Origin: Artemisia argyi
Lineage: Eukaryota > Streptophyta > Magnoliopsida > Asterales > Asteraceae
Assembly: GCA_030686995.1 (NCBI GenBank)
Contig: CM060703.1
Span: forward strand, 117,127,361 to 117,191,360
Direction of reading: 5' to 3'
DNA length: 64,000 bases
Below, piece by piece: positions 1-11,324 of the stretch; the first letter of the stretch is position 1; each line of letters opens with the position of its first letter. The notes under the pieces are model-generated. The model did no database searches. It saw only the letters and a program-made list of their open reading frames with translations, and was not told the origin of the DNA. The translations under genes and the position numbers were made by a program.

Positions 1-924
1 AGGATTGAGTAGAAAGTCATAAAAGTCAATATAAGTGTTTAGATTAAAAAGTTAAATTTGCATAGTTTGACAGAAAGCCAATTTTTCAAAGAATTTTCCT
101 AAATTTAGCTTTCATAATTAAGCCCTGAGCTTTTTACAAATCAAAGTGTACCAGCTTAACTCTTGAAATTCACCACTGGTTTATTTTTGGGATTTTTTGA
201 CTGGCTTATTGATGTGCTTATTTGGACTTGCAGGGCAAAAACATGCCCTGCACCAGGGGTAATAAACCCTTTTTCTTAATCTTATAAAATGTTCATTAGT
301 TAACATTAGCTTTTGAAATTTGTTGTTTTGTGAAGCCCTTCTGGCTAGTTTGCTGATTATGTGCTTATATTTCCATTTCTTGCTTATTTTAACTGCTTAT
401 CATGCTCATGTTGTTTTCTCAAAATCACTCCCTACACTGAGTCATCAGTGTAGGTGAGCCATTTTCATAAGCTCTCAACAAGCTCTTCAGTGATCCTAAG
501 TTTGTGTATTTAGGTTTTTTGCAAAGTTCATCCACCCATCTCAAAGGACCATTGCTTGTTTTGCCATTTCCAGTTTATTTGCTAGGGCTGCTTATAGCCT
601 TTTGTTTGTCCATTACACTGTGTGCAGTGAATCATCAGCATACACAAGCTTTTTCACAAGCTTGCCATAAGCTGACCTCTAAGACCCATCCTTTGAGCCT
701 TAGCTTTTTGGAATGCCAATAAGCTCAGTTTATAGGAACAGGCTTCAATTCAGACCATTGTTCACCCCTGTGGGCCCCACAGGGTCTGCAGGTTGGCCCT
801 TTTTGGCTTATTTGGCCTGTCACGAAAGCCAAAGTGCTTATTATGGTTTCCAGCTTATTCCTTTAGCTTATTTGGTAGTTTTAGCTTAATCTAGGTACAT
901 CTCATGTAATTACATCTTATTTAG

Positions 925-2338
925 TGATGCGTGGGAATTGCACCAGGCTTTACCTCTCAAGGGATCTTGAGAAGCTTACAACCCCCACCAGGCAGTGTAC
1001 CTGATCGTTGTAGTATAGTATAGTGACAAGTACCGGGGGATTGATCGTTCAGCTAGGAATAGTGTCGCTAGGATTAGAAAACCTAAATACTAGTTCTAGA
1101 GATGAGGGATGATTCTTTTTGTATTTTTATATTTTTTAGAAAGCAAGTAAAAATCTCGGGTTTGAAGGATTTGGGCGGAATTAGTTGCTAGTCAACTAAC
1201 CCAATACTAAAGAGGCAATCAAAATAAAATGCTAAAAATGAAAATAAAACTAAATTAAACTAAGGTTGTGAGCAATAAGTGGAGAAATTGTGTTTACTTA
1301 GATTTCACTACTCCCTAGATATCTTTTACACGTTAATTACTTGTTATAGTTGCGTGGATGACGGATTGTATTCCTTAATACCATTCATGGGGTGGCGTAC
1401 TTAACTCCCCAATCCTATGAGTGCCTACTTCACTCCTATGTCGAGCCGGCTAAGAAGCTCCTAACATGGGATCATTAGAATTTACTCATGCATTAAATAC
1501 AACTAATAAAACCTAGTACACATCGGTTCATGTTTCCTAAGACGTTCAAGCATGTTACCATTTGGAGATTTGCCAGTTTTCTTAAGCCTAACATTGAAAT
1601 CATTCATCCAATACAACCATAAACAAGTAATCAACACATAATCAACATCTAGGTTTCATTAGATATAAGGAAACACAAGATAAATCGAGCCTAGCATGGT
1701 GGAATCAAGACAAGTACAAGATATAGACAACCAACACATAGACATATTGATTGAATTAGAAGAACACTTATCTCAATTACACATGTAAGGGTTCAAGGGC
1801 TGAAAACCCTTGAAAAACCTGTAAAATTCGTATGTGGTTCGGCCTTAGGGTTTCTCCAAACTTCTCCCTCTTTTAATGAATGAAAATTAGAAAACTATAT
1901 ATAGATAATTGAGGCTGACGGTGACAAGAACAAAGGGGTGACGTCATAATCTCGCCGCCAAAAGAATCCTCGGACTGCCTTGATCTACATCTAACGCCGT
2001 CATGTATTAAGTGTTTCCAGGCCGTCACGTATTTAACTCTTGACGCTCTTCCTTGTGACGCCTTTATTTCTGTACTGAGCCGTCATGCAATTTACTCTTG
2101 ACGCCGTCAGGATGGTACTCTTGACGCCGTCACATACTGTTCCCAGCTTGGAAAATTAAATCTTTGGCGTTTTCTTCACTTTTATACTCCAAAAACGTCC
2201 GAATTGCTTCCTTTTCCAGATTTCTCTCCCAAAGTACCTAAAATCACAAAAGGAACGATTTAGGGCAATATTTGATCAAATAAATTCAATTCGGGGCTTA
2301 AATGACCCCCTATAAGTGGTTCATTTTTCGCCTCATCA
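925..2338 (-). mobile_element. Solo LTR 'I', Athila-type, TSD TTTAG
   Basis: The sequence starts TGATGCGTGGG and ends CCTCATCA, with identical TTTAG copies at 920-924 and 2339-2343, so this is a complete insertion reduced to one LTR. It matches the 3' LTR of element H (55392-56767) along its length: the same GGAATTGCACC start, CAAGTACCGGGGGATTGATCG block and AAAGTACCTAAAAT segment near the end. Since H is read on the minus strand, this LTR is minus-oriented too. A TATA-like CTATATATAG (1895-1904) is flanked on its upstream side (1915-2140) by about a dozen TGACG/CGTCA words, including a perfect TGACGTCA and two TGACGCCGTCA. It arose by LTR-LTR recombination within a once complete element (inference). 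Confidence 0.93.
1895..1904 (-). promoter_or_regulatory. TATA box of solo LTR I with upstream TGACG array
   Basis: CTATATATAG (a palindrome) sits at the position equivalent to the TATA box of H (56291-56300). On the minus strand the upstream 20-240 bases hold repeated TGACG/CGTCA half-sites. TGACG is the core of as-1 type elements bound by TGA bZIP factors, so this could be an inducible LTR promoter. The binding is inferred. Confidence 0.5.
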
Positions 2339-2547
2339 TTTAGCCTATTATAGCTTAATTACAGCTTATTGCTTAAAAAAACCAAGGTTATGCTTATTTA
2401 AGCCTTCTGTTGAGGAAATAAGCTCTTACGAAGCTTATTTGGCTTATTTAAAAAGTTTTCCTTTATTAATGTTTCTTATTTTTGCTTGTTTCATAGGTTT
2501 GTAAAAAGAAAAATAAAAAATAAGATAATTAGTAAAAAGAGCAAAAA

Positions 2548-2625
2548 GTGGGGTTCGAACCTGGGACCTCTCAAGCATACATGCATAACCACACAACCCC
2601 CTTCCATCTGCTCGGGGGCACCAGT
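2548..2625 (-). other. tRNA-like fragment (B-box/T-arm remnant)
   Basis: On the minus strand a GAGAGGTCCCAGGTTCGAACC segment resembles the variable loop and T-arm of a tRNA and contains a perfect RNA polymerase III B-box-like GGTTCGAACC. It interrupts LTR J where element D's LTR has no such sequence, so it may be a SINE or tRNA-derived insertion. I cannot fold a full cloverleaf and see no clear A box, so it is not called as a tRNA gene. Confidence 0.35.
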
Positions 2626-3787
2626 TCCGTATACCTTTGCATCATCAATATACTTATAGTAATATTAGCCTAATTAGCTTATTCCAACTGTTAAGCTTAT
2701 TCCAACTTATTTAGATAAGCTGTTGACACAATTTTATTTTTCCCAGCTTATTTATCACTTAATATACTTTCAATAATTTTTTCATATTTTTTACTGTTCA
2801 CTTGGTAATTTTTAGATTTAATTTTAATTAAATTACTTTAAATTAAACAGCCAAAAATAAATTAGTTTTAGTGTTTAATTTTTATCTCATATAACTTTTT
2901 ATAATTTTTCAAACTTTTATAAGTTATTAAGCTTCTGTAAAAATTATTTTTTTAATTTTCACTTTTAATTTTCTAATTTTTAGATTTAAATTAGTATATC
3001 TAGCTTTTAATTAATAATTAAGCAATTAATTAAGAAATAGCTTAAAAATAAATTGTAAAAATACTTTTATAATTTTTTTAGGATTCCTGTGATGGTTAAT
3101 TAGATTTGTAAAGTTTTTAAATTTTCTAAGTCATTTTTAGTATAATTCGTAATTTAAAATAGTTTAAATAGTTTAAGTAATATTATTAGTATTTAATTAA
3201 TAGAAAATCCACAAGAAGACAAAAATACATATTTTAAATTTTTAATCTTATTTTAAGTCATTTTAGATTGTTCAAAATTAATTTTGCAATTTTCTAGTTT
3301 AAATTTGTATTATTAAGTTTTTTAAGTTAATTAGTTTTAATTAAATAGTTAAATAGTTTTTATTTAAATAATTAATATTAAATAAAAAAATAATTAAAAA
3401 CAATAATTTTCTTTTTAATTAAATTTTCTTTTAAGTTTAAGTTTATAGAATTTTCATTTATACCCCCTGTAGTTTAATTTTCATTAAAACTCACCTTTTT
3501 CCCTGTACGTAGACATTAGTTTTTAATTTGTAAACGTTTTTAGTTCACATAACTGTTTAAGTATATTGTTTAACTGTTTCATTGTATAAATTAGTAGTAT
3601 AAAACATTCTCACCTTTTCCCGTTCATAATCACCCAATCCCAAATTCTATTTTATTTCAGATTTCACACCTCGTTGGGATAAACGACCCGAGGATACATT
3701 GTACACCGCGGAGCATTAGTCTAAGCTGTTTTTGACTTGTTGACCATTTATCTTGGTCAATAATATCTGACTGTTTAAGACTGATCA

Positions 3788-4660
3788 ATGACTGCCTCCG
3801 TCCCATATGTTAGGGCGAACGGGGTGTCTCCATTGCTAGATTTAATCATTGTCTGGTGTGCCAATAGGACATGTGGTAGTTCCTCTATCCAATTTTTATT
3901 GTCTTCACCTAGTCTTGCCTTAATCCCTTCCCCTAAGCTTTGATTAGCTCTCTCTACCATGCCGTTCGCTTGCGGGTGTTTAACCGAAGCGAAGCGTTGC
4001 TGTATGTGTAGTTTTTCGCACCAATCATTGTATGGGTTCTCACCGAATTGCTTTCCATTGTCAGATATGATTACTCCGGGGAGCCTAAATCTGCATAGAA
4101 TGTTTTCCCATACAAATTTCTTTACCTGTTGGCCTGTTATGGTTGCGACAGATTTTGCTTCTGTCCATTTAGTGAAGTAATCGATTGGTACGATTAGAAA
4201 TTTGACCTTGCCTGGTCCCTCCGGAAAGGGTCCGGCTATCTCAATACCCCATTGGTAGAATGGCTACGGGGAAGTGATAGGCGTTAGATTTTGTTGTGGG
4301 TATCGTGGGATTGGCTTGTGAACTTGACAATCTTGGCACGCAAGAATTATCTTTCTTGCGTCCTTATGCATTGTTTGCCAATAGTAACCTGTTCTTAAAG
4401 CTCTTGCCATGACAGACCTTGTTCCAACATGCATGCCGCAAGATCCTTCGGGGATTTCTCTTAACACATATTATGCCTGTCGTTGTCCGACGCAGCGCAA
4501 CCATGGTCCGAGGAAGGACTTCTTATAAAGGGTTCCTTTTATGATGGCGAATCGCTGCGATTTTCTTTTTATCACGTTAGCTTTCTTCTGTTCCACCGGC
4601 AACAAGTCTTTTGTTAGGTACTCGTAGATTGGAGTCATTCAGGTGTCTCCTTCTTCTTTA
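3788..4660 (-). pseudogene. F integrase (fragment)
   Basis: The integrase of F is readable from about 4660 down to 3788, where LTR J cuts it after the conserved YGTEAVI motif. The HHCC zinc finger is recognisable (GMHVGTRS, later CQDCQVHKP), but the first His is replaced by Pro in LREIPEG. A TAG stop lies at 4264 and others upstream. The catalytic core shows WGIEIAGPFP where Asp is expected (Glu here), then IISDNGKQF with the second Asp and VERANQ with the Glu. It would have joined element cDNA into the nucleus's chromosomes. Loss of the first catalytic Asp and of the C-terminal domain makes it inactive. Confidence 0.9.
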
Positions 4661-4681
4661 ACTACAACTAATACTTGTGTT

Positions 4682-5194
4682 TCATCTATTGATGTTGATC
4701 CCTTCTACCAGGACTTGTATGCTTAAGTGCGCGAAACTGGTAGATGCCATTTTACTCAGGGTGTCCGCTTTCTTGTTTTCACTCCTTGGGATTTGCTGGA
4801 TCGAAAATACCCTGAAGTTATTTATGAGTTCCCTGGCCTTTTCCAGGTACTGAATCATTTCAGTTTCCTTTTCCATGTAAGATCCATTGACTTGGTTAGC
4901 GACGAGTCGTGAATCAACGTTTACTTGCAAATTTTCAACGCCCATCTGTTCAGATATTCTTAGTCCAGCTAAGAGGGCTTCGTATTCAGACTCGTTATTA
5001 CTTGCTTTAAAGGAGAACCTTAGGGCGTAGGTGAATTCCTCCTGCTCTGGGCTGATGAGTACTAGCTCGGCCGCAGAAACGTCTACGCATGAGGACCCAT
5101 CCGTAAATAGCTTCCAAGGCTCTGGTGGTTTTTCTTCTTCCATTGGATCACTTTCGGAGTCATCTTCTGGTCGTTCCACTATGATGTCCGCCAA
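4682..5194 (-). pseudogene. F archaeal-type RNase H (aRH) domain
   Basis: An open stretch of 170 codons encodes a type-I RNase H fold. LFTDGSS holds the first Asp, ESEYEAL the Glu, NVDSRLVANQ the next Asp, and ENKKADTLSKMA the terminal Asp. This is the additional RNase H that lies between the normal RNase H and the integrase in Tat-lineage elements. It is the best-preserved piece of F and is not interrupted, but it is only one domain of a former polyprotein and has no start of its own. The preceding frame (YRPR...KGQILADII) continues into 5195-5260. Confidence 0.88.
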
Positions 5195-5463
5195 TATTTG
5201 TCCTTTGACTGAGACTCTTGGTCGATAGGGTATGTCATATCCTCCCAGTTCAATGCTCCATTTTTATAGCCTTCCCGCTACCTCCGGTTTTGATAGGATT
5301 TGCTTGATTGGCTGATCCGTAATCACAACCACAGTGTGTGCTTGGAAGTATCTTTTTAGGCGCCTGGTGGCGTGCACCAGGGCTAACACTAGTTTTTCCA
5401 TTGGTGTATAGTTGATCTCCGGGCCTCTCAAGGCGCGGATCACAAAGTAAATTGGTAAATGAC
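5195..5463 (-). pseudogene. F RNase H C-terminal part, cut by D
   Basis: On the minus strand the frame reads FVIRALRGPEINYTPMEKL, VVVITDQPIKQILSKPEVAGRL and a TAA, then KWSIELGGYDIPYRPR. This is the end of a gypsy RNase H and its linker. The D insertion at 5463/5464 separates it from the fragment at 15992-16035. The protein sense is continuous across the two D flanks once one ATGAC copy is ignored, which confirms that D landed inside this gene. Confidence 0.85.
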
Positions 5464-8400
5464 TGATGAGTGCTCAAACACTCATCATTTTTGGTCTAAT
5501 CTGAACTGCAAAACATACAAAAACACTCAGTAATGCATCAAAATACTGAAAATATTTCAAAATTGTGTTTTATATGTTTTAGAGGCAAAATGAGCAAAAA
5601 CAGATGACAAACGTACAAAGTTTGCAAAATTGCAGTTTCAGTCCCTCAACTTTCATAAAATTACAAAACTAGTCCCTGGATATTCAAAATATAGAAAATT
5701 ATCACCAAAGGTCCTTTTGAAATCATAAGTTGTCACATTTAGTCCTTTGGTGAAAAATTGGAAAAGGTTTGGAAATTTACAGTTTGGTCCCTGGAGTTAC
5801 AAATATTGACAGATTTGGTCCTTGGTGGGATATTTTTGGATGAAAAATTATTTTTAGTCCTTGGAAATTCAAAATGTTCAAATTTGGTCCTTGGATAAAA
5901 GTTTTTCACTGTTTGGCAAAAACGACCCCTAAACTTTCAAAAATTACAATTTTGGTCCCCGGGTGTTTTTATTTTGAAAAATATTAATTTGGGTCATTTT
6001 AATATTCAAACTTGCCAATTAAGGTCCTTATGTATATTTTCCAAAAATTACATGATCAGCCCCTCATGTTTGGGTTTATTACAAAATTGGTCCTTGTGGT
6101 TTCCTTGCTAACATAACAAACGGACCCTTGATATTTATTTAACCCAAAAACAAATACCCCAATCCAACACACCCTTACCCCCAAGCCCATTACCCTTCTC
6201 AGCCCACCACAAAAACCTTAAACCCGTTTTTATTTTAAACTCAGTCAAACCACAGTTTGACCATCCCTAACCTCCCAACACACCCCCTCAAAACCAGGGC
6301 AGTTTCCCCCCCCCCCTCCATGCTACCTCAACCAACCCTCATTAATAACTTCACCTACAACCTACACCAACCCCCTCCTCATTTATTATCACACCAAACC
6401 CCTACAACTGCCAATCTTGGTTTTCCCGCCAAAATCAATTTCAACGGCTGGGATCAAAATAACTAATCCAACAGCTAAGATGTGAAGTGGGAAAGAAGCC
6501 AAGGGACCCCCTGAAGCTTATAAATGAAGAAAGAATCCAAGACAGGGGATAGTTAGTTTTATTTTTTTAGATTAATAGTAGTTAATATAATTTAATCGAA
6601 GTTAGTTTAATTCAAGTTTTTCTATTGTAATTTTCATTCCCAGTTTGTTTCTCAGCTCAACTTAAGTGTAATCTCAATTAGTCATTTGAATTCAAGGATT
6701 TTAGTTCATGTGTTAGTTTTCCACTTTTCAATTGAAATTCTCATTTCAAGTTTAACATGTGTTAAATAAGCTCTTTACTGTTTAAACTGGCTCATTTTAA
6801 CTTAATTATAAGTTTTCACAAGCTTAGAAAGTGCCTCAGATACATTAGTTAATAATCTCAAAAATACTAAAAAATATGAAAAATAATTGAAAAATAAAAA
6901 AATCTATGTTTAAGGGAGAATAAGCATTGGAAGATGATGGATATTGGTTTATCAGGGTATTAGAACATCAAAGGGAGACTTTAGGAAGGGTTATGTGTAC
7001 TTGGTTTCTGGATTTATGATCACACAGGATAAATTGTGAGTTTCTTCCTCATTACTTGAATATTACTGTAGCATTATTTAGTATGCTTAACTTTGGTGTT
7101 TTTTAGTTTATTTCATGTGTTTAAGTTGATATATGTTAAATAAATCCATGTTTGTTCACTAGTCTTCATAATTGTTCAATGTCTCATTCCCACTGTCAAA
7201 TGATGTATATGGGTTACAAAGGAGCAAATGTGTCCTTATTTGTGTATCTGTGGTTAAATGGATCTATTTTATCACTTTAGGACCATGTGAATCAGTCTCT
7301 TGGCTTAAATCCTAGAAACACCATGAAAATCTCATTTTCACAATCTGTTAAGGGGTGTTTGGATATGTAGATTACTTGATGTTCTTGTTGTTGTTTTGTT
7401 GTTGTTTTATCATAGTTACACTGCATATGTCTATAATAGGTGAAGTAATGCTCTAAACCCAAGTTTCAAACATCCAAAAGTCAATTTGCCCTTGTAACTC
7501 ACCCATCAGTCAATTGTTGAGGGATTAAAGATCCAAATCCCCTCATATCCTTGCATAAGCTAGTATTGTAACTTAATTTAGCCTTTTTTTTAGCTTATTA
7601 TAACATTCTCAACCTATTAGAGGCATTCAAAGTTCATTATAGTCAAATCTCTAGTTTAATCAAAAAAGTCAAAGTTTATTTGGTCAGATTTTCACAAAAG
7701 TTCAAAGAATTTATTTGATTTTTGTAGTTGCTTTCATGGCTTGAATCTTGTTTCTATTTGTTGCCTATCAGCTCAACTTTGAATTCCCACACTCTTTTCA
7801 TTTTTAGGAATTTTTATCTAGGCCCCACTTGGCACCAAAGTGAGCTGCAGGGCTGTCCACACCCCTGCTGCAGCAGCACTCAACCCAACACCACCACTTA
7901 GTGGTGGTTTGCAGCCCACCATAGTGTTCCACATAGCCCAAATTTTGGTCCCTTCTACCCCCCTCCTACCAGGCTCTATTTGTTGACCAAGTCTTTGACC
8001 TCAAGAGCCCTGGGACCCACCTGAATCTTTCCTCTAAATTTGTCCCATTTTTAGTCCAGAAACAAGAGATTCAAGTGCTTTTTGATAGCTTATTGGCTTA
8101 TCCAGTGACCCCACTTGCATTTTCTGGCTTAAGCAAGTTCTCATAACTTATTTGGGTCAGAATTACCCATTGTGGGTCCCACCCAAGCTAGTTTGAGCTT
8201 ATTTCCCTCCAAAGTCAAACTAAGTCAACTGTTTGGCTTTTTCTTTCATAATCAGCTTATTTTTTATTTCCAAAAAGTTTGTTTTTACAAAAAGTGTTTG
8301 TTTTTAAGTATTAAATAGGTTTGTAAAAGAAAAATCAAGAAAAAAAATTTAATATTAAGTGATAGTTTCTATTTAATGTAATTTAATTTTAATTTTCATT

Positions 8401-9241
8401 TTTAAATTTTTGTTAAGTACTTAGCAATTTTATATTTTTATTAAATTCCTCATATATTAAAGTATTTATAATAATTTTTTCAGATTTTTATTTTGTCATT
8501 TAGTATTTATTAGAATTAATTTTTGTTTTATTAATTATTAATTAATAATTAGTATTAAATAGCATATTTAGTTTTTATTAAGTAAAACCTTGTTTTTATA
8601 TTTTTCCTAGCTTTTATATATTATAAAATAATTTTAGAAATTTTCCTGTAATTTTTACTGTTCATTTACTATTTTTTCTTAATTTAAATAGTTTAATTAG
8701 GTAATTAATAATTTATTAGTAATTAATTAATAGAAAAATCACAAAAAGACAAAAAACACTTATTTTTAATTTTAAAACTTATTTTTAGTTATTTTATAAT
8801 TTTAGGAATTTTATTTTCATTTTTCTAGTGTTTAAATAATCTTGTATTATATTTAAGTTGTTTAAATATTAATAATTAGTAATAATTAGTAATTAATTAA
8901 TATTAAATAATTAATTAGAGTTAAAATTTATTTTCTTTTTCTAAAAATTTTCTTTTACCTTTTAGTTTGTAAAAAAATTATTTTCACCCCCTGGGGGTTT
9001 TCAGATTTTACTTTTCACATTTTATTTCGTACGTCTACGTTTTATTTAAACGTGAACGTACGCGTCTTAAGTTTTAAACGTTTCTGGTTTTTCCAACTTT
9101 CTAGTGTTTGATTACAATCCACACCTCGTCGGGACATAACGACCCGGGGAAACACTATATTCCGCTGAGCATTGACTCTAGGCTGTCTGACCTTGTTGAC
9201 CATCACCTGGTCAATTTAGGTTGACCGTTTGGACTCAATCA
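5464..9241 (+). repeat. 5' LTR of D
   Basis: It runs from TGATGAGTGCTC to ACTCAATCA. The first 700 bases hold about 14 loosely periodic GGTCCCTGG/GGTCCTTGG words. A TATA-like TTATAAAT lies at 6518-6525. An A/T-only stretch occupies about 8290-8990. The last 120 bases hold the CACCTCGTCGGGA...CGACCCGG block and a TTGACCA/TGGTCAA hairpin (9196-9214). Compared with the 3' LTR it lacks about 86 bp between TTTCTAGTG and TTTGATTACAA (near 9107). The short frame at 6257-6466 is not a gene. Confidence 0.94.
6518..6525 (+). promoter_or_regulatory. Putative TATA box, D 5' LTR (copy at 13177-13184)
   Basis: TTATAAAT follows a CCCCCTGAAGC segment and is conserved in both LTRs. It is the best TATA candidate in this LTR before the A/T-only stretch starts. 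The call rests on motif and conservation only. Confidence 0.45.
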
Positions 9242-9265
9242 ATTTTTGGCGCTGCTGCCGGGGAG
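9242..9265 (+). promoter_or_regulatory. Primer-binding site of D
   Basis: Directly after the 5' LTR comes TTGGCGCTGCTGCCGGGG. This is close to the TGGCGCC-TTGCCGGGG word that marks the minus-strand primer site in plant Tat/Athila elements. It differs by one base in the first seven-base block. It fixes the LTR end at 9241 and the transcriptional orientation as +. Confidence 0.85.
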
Positions 9266-9539
9266 GTTGTGTGCGTATCTAAACGGTTTTTCTGATTAGT
9301 GTCTTTGGAATTCATTCCATTGTACATTTATCCATCCTTTGTTCATATTTTCCCATTATCAAAACAAAACCGTTCACGAAAACATTTTAAACTCAGTTTT
9401 CAACGAACACAAAAACACAAAAACATTTTTCTTCCTATTTGTACAAAATGTTTATCCAAAAATCCAAAAATATTCACCTTTACCCTTTCACATCTTTGAT
9501 TCTTCATCCCTACCCCTCTATACACATTTGATTCTTTCT

Positions 9540-11324
9540 ATGTCTCATCCACACTTTCTGGTTTGCCAATGGTGTGATAATCCTCATAATGGTGGCAATT
9601 GCCCCAGTTGTGGCATGGTAGAATCAGGAAACAGGTCTGTCTATAACCCAGATCCCTATTCCTATCATGACACCACTGATTCATTCCATCAGTTACCACA
9701 CCATCAGTCTCAGCAGTTTTACTGTTGTGAGCACTGTGGTGGTTCACACTACAGTTCTGATTGCCAATCGGGAAACACGCTTGTCTATGAGCAGTTTCCT
9801 GGTAACTGTTATGACTCTAGCACGTACAACCCATAGCCACATCAGTTTTACTGTTGTGATTACTGTGGAGGTCCACACTTCAGCTCAGATTATCAAACGG
9901 GTAATCCATATCCTTGTGACAATTTTGACACATCGTATTATGACGAACCTCCATCTCCACCAATTCCTCAAAGTCTTCTCCTTGATCTTTTGGATTTAGT
10001 GAAAGACTTGAGAGGAATAACACACACCCCAGATAATCCAAACCAAAAATCGATGGAAGAATTGTTAGCTGACGAACAGGCTGCTAAAATAGATTCCCAA
10101 GATGCTTATGAAAGATCTATTAGGGAATCAATAGCAAAAGAAAAAGCAGCCAGATCTAGCTCTCGATTCCGTTTCATTCCTGATGACAGTGATGATGAGG
10201 ATACACTTGATATCCTTGGATTTTATAATGATTCATCAGGTTCATCAGATGAGATTCCATCATTTGAGATTCCATCTCAACCCACTCTTATCACACCCGA
10301 GGTTCCCACTCATTCTTTGATCATGGGGGACGAGCATCTTGACACTGTTCCTGAAAGGGAATCGGACGAATTCATAAAGTCTAGTGTTGAGAACCTTGTT
10401 CCAATCCCAAGAGAGTCACAGGGAACTCTTGATCATTTGTGTGATATCCCTCATCCTCTTATCTTCCCGACTAATGATGTTCAGATGTTCTCCGATTCTA
10501 CTGATGACGATTCGTTATCTTGTGGAGACATCGTTTTTATGGAAGAATTACCTTCTAAGCTAGTTAGCTTAGAAGAAGAGAATGACGAGATTGACACTGA
10601 AATCAAGGATGAAGCACTTCGTGCAACATTATTGAATGTCGATCTCCTCATTTCTAAAATCGAGGCTTTCAAAATGAAACCTATTTCATCTCCTATCCCC
10701 ATAAAGGATAGTGACATTGTCTCCGACGATCCTATACCGGAGTTTGAAGCCTTTACCTTTGATCATATGGGAGAGAAGATTAGTGGCATTACCACTTCTC
10801 ATTCTCATAATTCCCTCCCCGAATATGATTTATTCACCTTTGAGGAGTTCTCCGGTGAACTCACTCGTATCATACCTCCACCAGAGTATGATAATTTTTA
10901 CTTTGATCTAGACAAAGTTGATCTTTGTTTTCCGGAGGGAAATATTCTCAACCATGAGAATTTGATTGATATCAAAATCCCAACCCTCCCACCCATAATA
11001 TGTCTAGATCACTCGAGCCTTACTGATGAGATTCATGATACACCAATCATGAATTCTCTTTCTGATGATGATGAATCAATCTTGATTGTCATCAAGATCT
11101 TTCTTCCCTTCTTCACCTTTCGGGTGACTTCTCCTGTTCTTCATTCCTTCGGGAATGAAGACACTATATTTGATCCCGGCATTTTCATGTATCATTATCT
11201 TGAGCCGGATACTTATCTCATTGGTGTGGAACTTTCATGTGCTTCAAATGTTTGTCCAAACATCTTGAATGAAAGTCTGATTGAGATTGCTTCTTCCACA
11301 TCATGCTTCCCTAAGGACAAATGA
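9540..11324 (+). CDS. Zinc-knuckle and acidic-domain protein of element D (one internal amber stop)
   Basis: One frame of 595 codons runs from the ATG at 9540 to TGA at 11324, broken only by TAG at 9834-9836 (codon 99). The N-terminal 120 residues carry three cysteine/histidine knuckles of the form CX2CX3HX4C. The first starts at C9 and the second at C63; the third starts at C106 and its last Cys is Tyr. The spacing is one residue shorter than the classical CCHC knuckle. The rest is acidic, Ser/Asp/Glu-rich and low in recognisable folds. There is no protease, RT or integrase motif. I recognise it as a TE-borne protein family common in Asteraceae annotations, and a nucleic-acid-binding Gag-like role is inferred. 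The amber probably comes from CAG or CAA by C-to-T change. An alternative is stop-codon readthrough, which cannot be judged here. Confidence 0.75.

Larger units (their letters stand above)
1..3787 (+). mobile_element. Long LTR 'J' (right part; starts left of window)
   Basis: This is the right-hand part of an LTR related to, but diverged from, the LTRs of element D. The shared landmarks come in the same order: AGCTTATT-rich text, an A/T-only stretch at about 2700-3450, a CACCTCGT-GGGA...CGACCCG block at 3669-3693, a TTGACCA/TGGTCAA hairpin at 3740-3760, and a terminus ending GATCA at 3787. The next base resumes the F integrase frame, so this is a solo LTR or the 3' LTR of a + strand element inserted in F. 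By alignment with D its start should lie roughly 2 kb left of the window. Solo LTR I interrupts it. A perfect 10-bp stem with a 4-nt loop lies at 431-454. No protein is supported here; the short ORFs are chance frames. Confidence 0.8.
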
